64,000 nt of DNA from Gilichinskyi gelida (GTDB lineage: Bacteria > Acidobacteriota > Thermoanaerobaculia > Gp7-AA8), in assembly GCA_038040385.1 (NCBI GenBank), contig JBBPII010000006.1, positions 186,001 through 250,000 on the forward strand, in the 5' to 3' direction. Below the pieces are notes generated by a model. The model worked only from the letters and a program-made list of their open reading frames with translations, was not told the DNA's origin and searched no databases. Both the position numbers and the translations under genes were made by a program. Below, one piece after another: positions 59,994 to 64,000 of this stretch. How positions within the stretch are numbered: the stretch's first letter is position 1; each line of letters begins with the position of its first letter.

Positions 59994-60922
59994 TCAAGAC
60001 CGGAGCATGTTCCAGATGCCGCGGAGAGAAAAGATGTCGCGCGGATCAGCGGTCTCGTTAAGCACGGCTTCCGCACAGGCGATCGCGCGCCGGCTACGTC
60101 GTGCCAGACGCGCAACAACGTTCCCGACCCAGGGGCGGGCGATCCATCGCTGGGCTAGTTCGTATCCACGGTAATGATGTCGCAAGGCTTCGATTTCATG
60201 CTGAAACGTGGCGAGAATCGAGAGATCACCCGCATCCAGTGCTCGCAAAACGACAGCGGCGGCACGTTCACCGGTTTCCATGGCTTTGCCGATCCCTTCG
60301 CCCGTCAAATGAAACGTCGTGCCGATGCATTCTCCGATAGCCAGAACGTTCGGTGGCCGCCACGATACGGTCCCTGTGAGCCCGCAACGGAGCCGTGCAC
60401 CGCGAATGGGCTCTTGGTCTGTGATGCCCTCCGCGAAATGGCGCAACGGCGGAAACTCACGAATGAAGCGATCGAGGTACGCCGCGAGATCGATTCGTCT
60501 GCTACCCCAAGCAATACCGCAGCCGACGTTGTACTCGCCGCCTCCGATTGGAAAGAGCCAAGCGTAGCCAGGCGCTATTTCTCGGTCGAATGAAATGACA
60601 AGTTGATGTATGTTTACTGTCGATTTCACGTAGCGCCGGACGGCTACGATACTCGGATCAGCGCGTTGAACCATCGCCAGCGGTGCAAGCAGTCCAATGT
60701 CTGCGCCTGTCGCAACGATAACGATTCGTGATTTCAAAGAGGTTTCAACGCCGCGGATGCTCACCCGCGCGAGCGCACCCTCCGCGACGTTCACGACTTG
60801 CGCTTGGGCGACAATCGCGCCAGCTTCCGTCGCCGTACGTATCAGCATATGATCGAGCACCACGCGCTTAATCACTAGCGCATGAAGCGGTATCACCAAC
60901 TCCGTCTGCGATGCACTAAATA
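59994..60922 (-). pseudogene. geranylgeranyl-reductase-type FAD oxidoreductase, N-terminus lost to IS insertion
   Basis: About 309 aa remain. Family features: VIKRVVLDHMLIRTATEAGA, VIVATGADIGLLAPL, LFPIGGGEYNVGCG, GLTGTVSWRPPNVLAIGECI, HLTGEGIGKAMETGERAA, which are the second half of the FAD/NAD fold. The N-terminal GxGxxG dinucleotide site (~100 aa) is absent: upstream of ELVIPLHAL the frame enters the IS1595 end. It was probably an intact cassette gene before the insertion. Confidence 0.8.
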
Positions 60923-60936
60923 GGGCATAAATATAC

Positions 60937-60965
60937 TTGACTGACACGGGTTCGGGACGTATATT
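60937..60965 (+). promoter_or_regulatory. transposase promoter (TTGACT-17-TATATT)
   Basis: TTGACT 60937-60942, 17-nt spacer, TATATT 60960-60965. The transposase ATG lies 6 nt after the -10 box, so the mRNA should be leaderless. Confidence 0.75.
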
Positions 60966-60971
60966 GTCCCC

Positions 60972-61961
60972 ATGAGCACCCCGACCACCCTTCAAGCCGC
61001 GATCCTGTTCTTTGCCGACCACGAAAACTGCCGTCAGTTCATGACGGAGTTGCGCTGGCCGGATGGCGTTGTGCTCTGCCCGGCGTGCGGCTCCGATAAC
61101 GTCAAGTACCTCCCCAATGCGCGCCTGTTTAAGTGCTTTGAAAAGCATCCGCGCCAGAAGTTTTCCCTCAAAGTCGGAACGATTTTCGAGGACTCCCCGA
61201 TTGGCCTGGAGAAGTGGTTGCCCGCTATGTGGCTCGTGGTCAACTGCAAGAACGGGATTAGCTCCTGGGAAGTCCACCGCGCGCTAGGCGTCACCCAGAA
61301 AACCGCATGGTTCATGCTCCACCGTATTCGTCTGGCGATGCAGGAGAGCGGCGGCAAGCTGTCCGGCGAGGTTGAGGTAGACGAGACGTTCATCGGCGGC
61401 AAAGCGCGCAACATGCACGCCGCGAAGCGCCGCCAGAAGATCACCGGAACGGGCGGCAAGGACAAGGCAATTGCTTTCGGCATGGTCGAGCGCGGCGGCA
61501 AGGTTCGCGCGTCCTCCGCGCTCTCCCGCGGCAAGGCAGACCTTCAGGGCGCGATCCGCGAGCACGTCGAGGCTGGCTCCGCGATCTTCAGCGACGAGTT
61601 GAAGTCCTACGATGGCCTGGACGCCGATTACCAGCACGCCGTCATCAATCACGCCGTCGAATACGTGAACGGGAACACTCACACGAACACCATCGAAAAC
61701 TTCTGGAGTCTGTTGAAGCGCGGGCTGCACGGCACTTACGTTTCCGTCGAGCCGTTCCACTTGTTCCGCTACATCGACGAACAGGCGTTCCGCTACAACT
61801 ACCGCAAGGACATGAACGACGGAGACAGGTTTGTTACCGCCATGAAACAGATCACGGGGAAGCGCCTGACGTACAAAGAGCTGACCGGCAAGGTGGGAGA
61901 AGGTGCGGAGCCAACCGTCACCGGAGTTCGCCCGGCAGACAAACCGTGGGAGCCGTTCTAG
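60972..61961 (+). CDS. IS1595-family (ISXO2-like) transposase
   Basis: 329 aa. N-terminal zinc ribbon (CPACGSDNVKYL ... FKC), then a helical part (GLEKWLPAMWLVVNCKNGIS, GVTQKTAWFMLHRIRLAM), then the ISXO2-like catalytic domain: GEVEVDETFIGGKARNMH (Asp), IFSDELKSYDGL (second Asp), HTNTIENFWSLLKRGLHGTY (third acidic/Asn position). Reading frame is intact, so it may be active. Confidence 0.94.
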   Translation: MSTPTTLQAAILFFADHENCRQFMTELRWPDGVVLCPACGSDNVKYLPNARLFKCFEKHPRQKFSLKVGTIFEDSPIGLEKWLPAMWLVVNCKNGISSWEVHRALGVTQKTAWFMLHRIRLAMQESGGKLSGEVEVDETFIGGKARNMHAAKRRQKITGTGGKDKAIAFGMVERGGKVRASSALSRGKADLQGAIREHVEAGSAIFSDELKSYDGLDADYQHAVINHAVEYVNGNTHTNTIENFWSLLKRGLHGTYVSVEPFHLFRYIDEQAFRYNYRKDMNDGDRFVTAMKQITGKRLTYKELTGKVGEGAEPTVTGVRPADKPWEPF

Positions 61962-61988
61962 GCGGCAGGGACGCGGGAAGCGGAAGCC

Positions 61989-62159
61989 CTAATTCTTTGG
62001 CTTCGGCCCGCGCCGATTCGGATTCTTAGCGGCCTGCCTGCGGTGTGCGTCCATTCGTTTCTTGATCTCCGAATGTGGCACGGCGAGTATGGCTTTCGTG
62101 GCGTCGCGGAATCGTCGGAACGCCTCCGGACCTTCGATCATCTCTGGTTTTTTGGGCAT
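61989..62159 (-). CDS. small IS1595-associated protein
   Basis: 56 aa: MPKKPEMIEGPEAFRRFRDA, TKAILAVPHSEIKKRMDAHR, then RQAAKNPNRRGPKPKN. Basic C-terminus. Short proteins of this kind are commonly found next to IS1595 transposases in opposite orientation. Convergent with the transposase (27-nt gap). No function known. Confidence 0.75.
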   Translation of the reverse strand: MPKKPEMIEGPEAFRRFRDATKAILAVPHSEIKKRMDAHRRQAAKNPNRRGPKPKN

Positions 62160-62173
62160 GCGCGATCACTCGG

Positions 62174-62518
62174 CTACTGAATCGTTGGCGGTGGATCTGC
62201 GGCGGATGTCAGTCCGGGAATCCGAGCAAGAAGCTCTTGAAATCGTTTGCCCGAGATTCCTGCGTTGCGGCATATTGATTCCACGCGTTCAGCGGGCAAC
62301 ACAACATTCGGATTGATGTTTACGTATTGGTGGTCCTTCTTGACCATAAGGACGATATTCTTTTTTCTCGCCCCTTCAGACCATCCATCCGTTTTAAGTA
62401 TCGTAGCTAACGTAAGCCCGTGAGTATCTTCAAAATCCGCCACGGCAGCTCTTACGTTTGAGAGAGCGAGGCCGTATAGGATGTCGCCACAAGAACAGTA
62501 GTCGGAACGGAGCGCCAC
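62174..62518 (-). CDS. hypothetical protein, possible HicA-like partner
   Basis: 114 aa from GTG 62518. The C-terminal part KKDHQYVNINPNVVLPAERV, ESICRNAGISGKRFQELLAR faintly resembles the end of HicA-type mRNA interferases (basic strand, short loop, then a helix before the C-terminus). Starts 67 nt inside the upstream HicB-like frame on the same strand, an unusually long overlap, so one of the starts may be wrong or a frameshift is present. Confidence 0.45.
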   Translation of the reverse strand: MALRSDYCSCGDILYGLALSNVRAAVADFEDTHGLTLATILKTDGWSEGARKKNIVLMVKKDHQYVNINPNVVLPAERVESICRNAGISGKRFQELLARIPGLTSAADPPPTIQ

Positions 62519-62886
62519 TCTTCCGCAGTACTGACGGCATTCACAAGCGCGGCGAAGAACGCCGCAAAGAACTCGCTTCCCTTTTCGAGCGTCACGGGAA
62601 CTACGGTGAAGGGTACCTCGGCACCAAGCTGCGAACTTAGTGGTGTCTTATTCTCGATTGAGTAATCAATCAAGACCTGAAACATTTCGATGGCGTTGCT
62701 CTCTGCCTCATCAACTGAGTTCCCGGCGGCGGCCATCCTGTTTTCGAGTCCTACGACGCTGGCCGTGAACAGGGCTGGCGCATCCTCTTGGATGTGCACA
62801 TGAGGAACGAAGAAGAGCGAACTCTTCTCGTCATACTTCCGAAGCATGAGCCAAGTCCGATGAGTAATCATGATGTTGCATCGCAT
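62452..62886 (-). CDS. HicB-like protein
   Basis: 144 aa. VHIQEDAPALFTASVVGLEN, then RMAAAGNSVDEAESNAIEMF and QVLIDYSIENKTPL match the HicB antitoxin core (ferredoxin-like strand-helix pattern with aaGxSveEAexna). The C-terminal 50 residues are less typical and overlap the next frame. Start uncertain (several in-frame Met: MRCNIMITHR). Lower-GC codon use suggests transfer. Confidence 0.5.
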   Translation of the reverse strand: MRCNIMITHRTWLMLRKYDEKSSLFFVPHVHIQEDAPALFTASVVGLENRMAAAGNSVDEAESNAIEMFQVLIDYSIENKTPLSSQLGAEVPFTVVPVTLEKGSEFFAAFFAALVNAVSTAEEWRSVPTTVLVATSYTASLSQT

Positions 62887-63096
62887 AACCGAACGGACCG
62901 CCTAACTTATGCCGGTTACATCCGGTTACCTTGCGGTTACACTCCGCGCCCAACTTACGTCGGATCTTACGCCGCGTCAAGCTTCCGGATGTGGTGACGG
63001 GTCAGTCCGATGGCTCAACTAGCTCTGCGCAAATCATTGATGCGTATGGAGTTATCGTAATAGAGTCCAATCGATGGTAATCGTGTCTAATCGTCT
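62887..63096. other. intergenic, lower GC
   Basis: 210 nt with no convincing gene. It has several short direct repeats of the type GGTTAC (62925-62942, three times). Two near-identical phrases, ATCGATGGTAATCGTGTCTA-like and AATAGAGTCCAATCG, surround 63060-63090. Possibly regulatory for the XRE gene region or debris. Confidence 0.35.
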
Positions 63097-63336
63097 TTAC
63101 CGCAGTCGAAGTTCCACATCCGCAACCAGATCGCGCAACTGCAACCGAAGCGCCCGCGAGAGTCCGATGAGTGCGAGCAGGCTTGGATTCCTCACGCCGC
63201 GCTCGATGTCGCTGATGTAGTTCCGCGAAAGCCGGGCTGCTACCGCGAGTTCATCCTGACTCAGCCCGCGCTGTTTCCGATAGCTGCGGATCGATCGCCC
63301 GAACGTTTTCAGCCGCTTGGCGTCAGAGGCTTGCAT
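63097..63336 (-). CDS. XRE-family helix-turn-helix regulator
   Basis: 79 aa, a single Cro/C1-type domain: FGRSIRSYRKQRGLSQDELA, VAARLSRNYISDIERGVRNP, SLLALIGLSRALRLQLRDLV. Divergent from the gene at 63368, whose TATCGT box lies between them, so it probably controls that gene or itself. Small single-domain regulators like this often act in TA, restriction or mobile systems. Confidence 0.9.
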   Translation of the reverse strand: MQASDAKRLKTFGRSIRSYRKQRGLSQDELAVAARLSRNYISDIERGVRNPSLLALIGLSRALRLQLRDLVADVELRLR

Positions 63337-63367
63337 CCGGCCGGAGTTTCACACTATCGTTGGCAGT

Positions 63368-63898
63368 ATGGATATCAACGATGGTAGACAAAAGACGCGT
63401 GCAAGCGAACGTCGTAGCCGAAAGGTTCCGCTTCTTCAACCCGGCGAACGGACGGCGGTTCGTGCGCTGTTTCTACACGGCGCGGAGTCGTACGGGCTCG
63501 GGGAGGCCGCGAGGCTTCTCGGCATGTCTCCCGCCGCGTTGAAGCGGGAAGCCGAGGAGGACCGTGCCGAGGAGTACCGATCCGGCCGCGTGTGGCGTTT
63601 CACTTGGCGGCAGGTCGCATGCATCGCCTTGCGCCGGTGGACTCTCGCGGAGATTCAAGACACCCTTGGTGAGGATGCGGCTACCGCCCTACCGCCTCTG
63701 CTTGCGCTCCGCTCCGTCACCGTCCGGCTGCCGGAGTACATCCTGCGCACGCTGGAAACCCTCGCCACTGCCGAGAGGACGACTCTCGACGCTTACCTGT
63801 ATCGCGAGTTGGTGGAGTTTGCTGGAACGTGGGCCGAGGAAATGGAAGCCGTCCATCCCGGCTTCCGGCGCGCGTACTTCTACCCCGGTCGAGCGTGA
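63368..63898 (+). CDS. hypothetical DNA-binding-like protein
   Basis: 176 aa. A basic N-terminus (KTRASERRSRKVP), then a helix-turn-helix-like segment YGLGEAARLLGMSPAALKRE and RVWRFTWRQVACIALRRWTL, resembling an excisionase/MerR-type reader of a single site. The C-terminal part has an RHH-like SVTVRLPEYILRTLETLATA, ERTTLDAYLYRELVEFAGTW. TATCGT ends 7 nt before ATG 63368 (an upstream in-frame ATG at 63317 lies within the divergent gene). Function unknown. Confidence 0.7.
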   Translation: MDINDGRQKTRASERRSRKVPLLQPGERTAVRALFLHGAESYGLGEAARLLGMSPAALKREAEEDRAEEYRSGRVWRFTWRQVACIALRRWTLAEIQDTLGEDAATALPPLLALRSVTVRLPEYILRTLETLATAERTTLDAYLYRELVEFAGTWAEEMEAVHPGFRRAYFYPGRA

Positions 63899-63928
63899 GC
63901 GACGGCGCGCCGGGTCTATACTTCGGTC

Positions 63929-64000
63929 ATGAATGACGACAGAGCAACGACAGCGAACCATACGATGGACGGCAAATGTCAGTGCCAACACCAAGCTGAC
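63929..64000 (+). CDS. start of an unidentified gene, cut by the window edge
   Basis: 24 codons from ATG 63929 (MNDDRATTANHTMDGKCQCQ). TATACT ends 6 nt before the ATG, the same leaderless geometry as neighbours. Too short to identify; the CxC-HQ residues could be metal-binding. Confidence 0.4.
   Translation, partial: MNDDRATTANHTMDGKCQCQHQAD

Larger units (their letters stand above)
60922..62160 (+). mobile_element. IS1595-family insertion sequence (ends approximate)
   Basis: Contains an IS1595-type transposase and a small opposite-strand ORF known to accompany such elements. The left boundary is set where the interrupted oxidoreductase loses homology (GGGCATAAATATAC near 60923). I could not find a matching right inverted repeat or a target duplication, so the right end is uncertain and may be degraded. 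Confidence 0.75.

Noticed and set aside
59994..61277. 427-aa oxidoreductase extending into the IS element
   Set aside because: The upstream third is antisense to the transposase and has no homology to the flavin domain; only 59994 to about 60922 is native.

Overview
The window comes from a GC-rich Gram-negative bacterium, most likely an Acidobacteriota (Thermoanaerobaculia/Vicinamibacteria-like). The evidence is a set of three tandem secreted proteins of the acidobacterial VWFA type, an Oar-like TonB receptor with a carboxypeptidase-regulatory plug domain, a lipid A / outer-membrane biogenesis cluster (bamA, ompH/skp, lpxD, fabZ, lpxA), lipoproteins, and many small palindromic repeats between and inside genes. 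No rRNA, tRNA or CRISPR array was recognised.

Layout. 1-991: N-terminal part of an Eco57I-type DNA methylase running off the left edge. 1-11 kb: membrane phosphodiesterase-like protein, prepilin, ComEA-like protein, ClpX-like ATPase, frameshifted DinB, nadK, lytic transglycosylase, amidohydrolase, PfkB kinase and mtnP. 11.5-17.8 kb (minus): bamA-ompH, a strong terminator, then lpxD-fabZ-lpxA-Gfo/Idh oxidoreductase. 18-32 kb: a carbohydrate-uptake locus. A seven-gene minus-strand operon with stop/start contacts at every junction (lacI, TonB receptor, glycoside hydrolase, binding protein, two permeases, second glycoside hydrolase) is divergent from a GH1 beta-glucosidase across a LacI-type operator; an ABC ATPase gene converges on its far end. 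32-40 kb: a VapBC pair, a secreted protein, RhlE helicase, clpC, lolD, a phosphoesterase, and a thioredoxin-like gene with an in-frame UGA at the first position of a UxxC motif, probably a selenoprotein. 40-48.4 kb: a 1020-aa secreted protein and three tandem VWA paralogues. 48.4-53.4 kb: NTF2-amidohydrolase fusion, M20 peptidase, SDR, and a second TA pair with a broken toxin. 53.4-58.3 kb: CusF-like and PilZ proteins, then moeA, a SnoaL protein, moaD and an aldehyde:ferredoxin oxidoreductase, a plausible tungsten/molybdenum enzyme module.

58.3-64 kb is foreign-looking. A secreted-protein gene is cut off at about 58.44 kb and followed by an integrase-less stretch of integron-like gene cassettes with two related 196-198 bp attC-like sites. 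An IS1595-family element has removed the N-terminus of an oxidoreductase in the second cassette, and small regulator/toxin-antitoxin-like genes follow.

Several palindromic repeat families recur (TCATCCTGA-type, CTCTCCCGC-type, stuttering hairpins, GC-rich palindromes). Several copies supply stop or start codons of the adjacent genes, or lie in frame inside proteins. Many genes have a TANNNT-like -10 box 6-8 nt before the start codon, which suggests leaderless mRNAs, while operon-internal genes use AGGAGG-type ribosome sites or overlapping stop/start codons.
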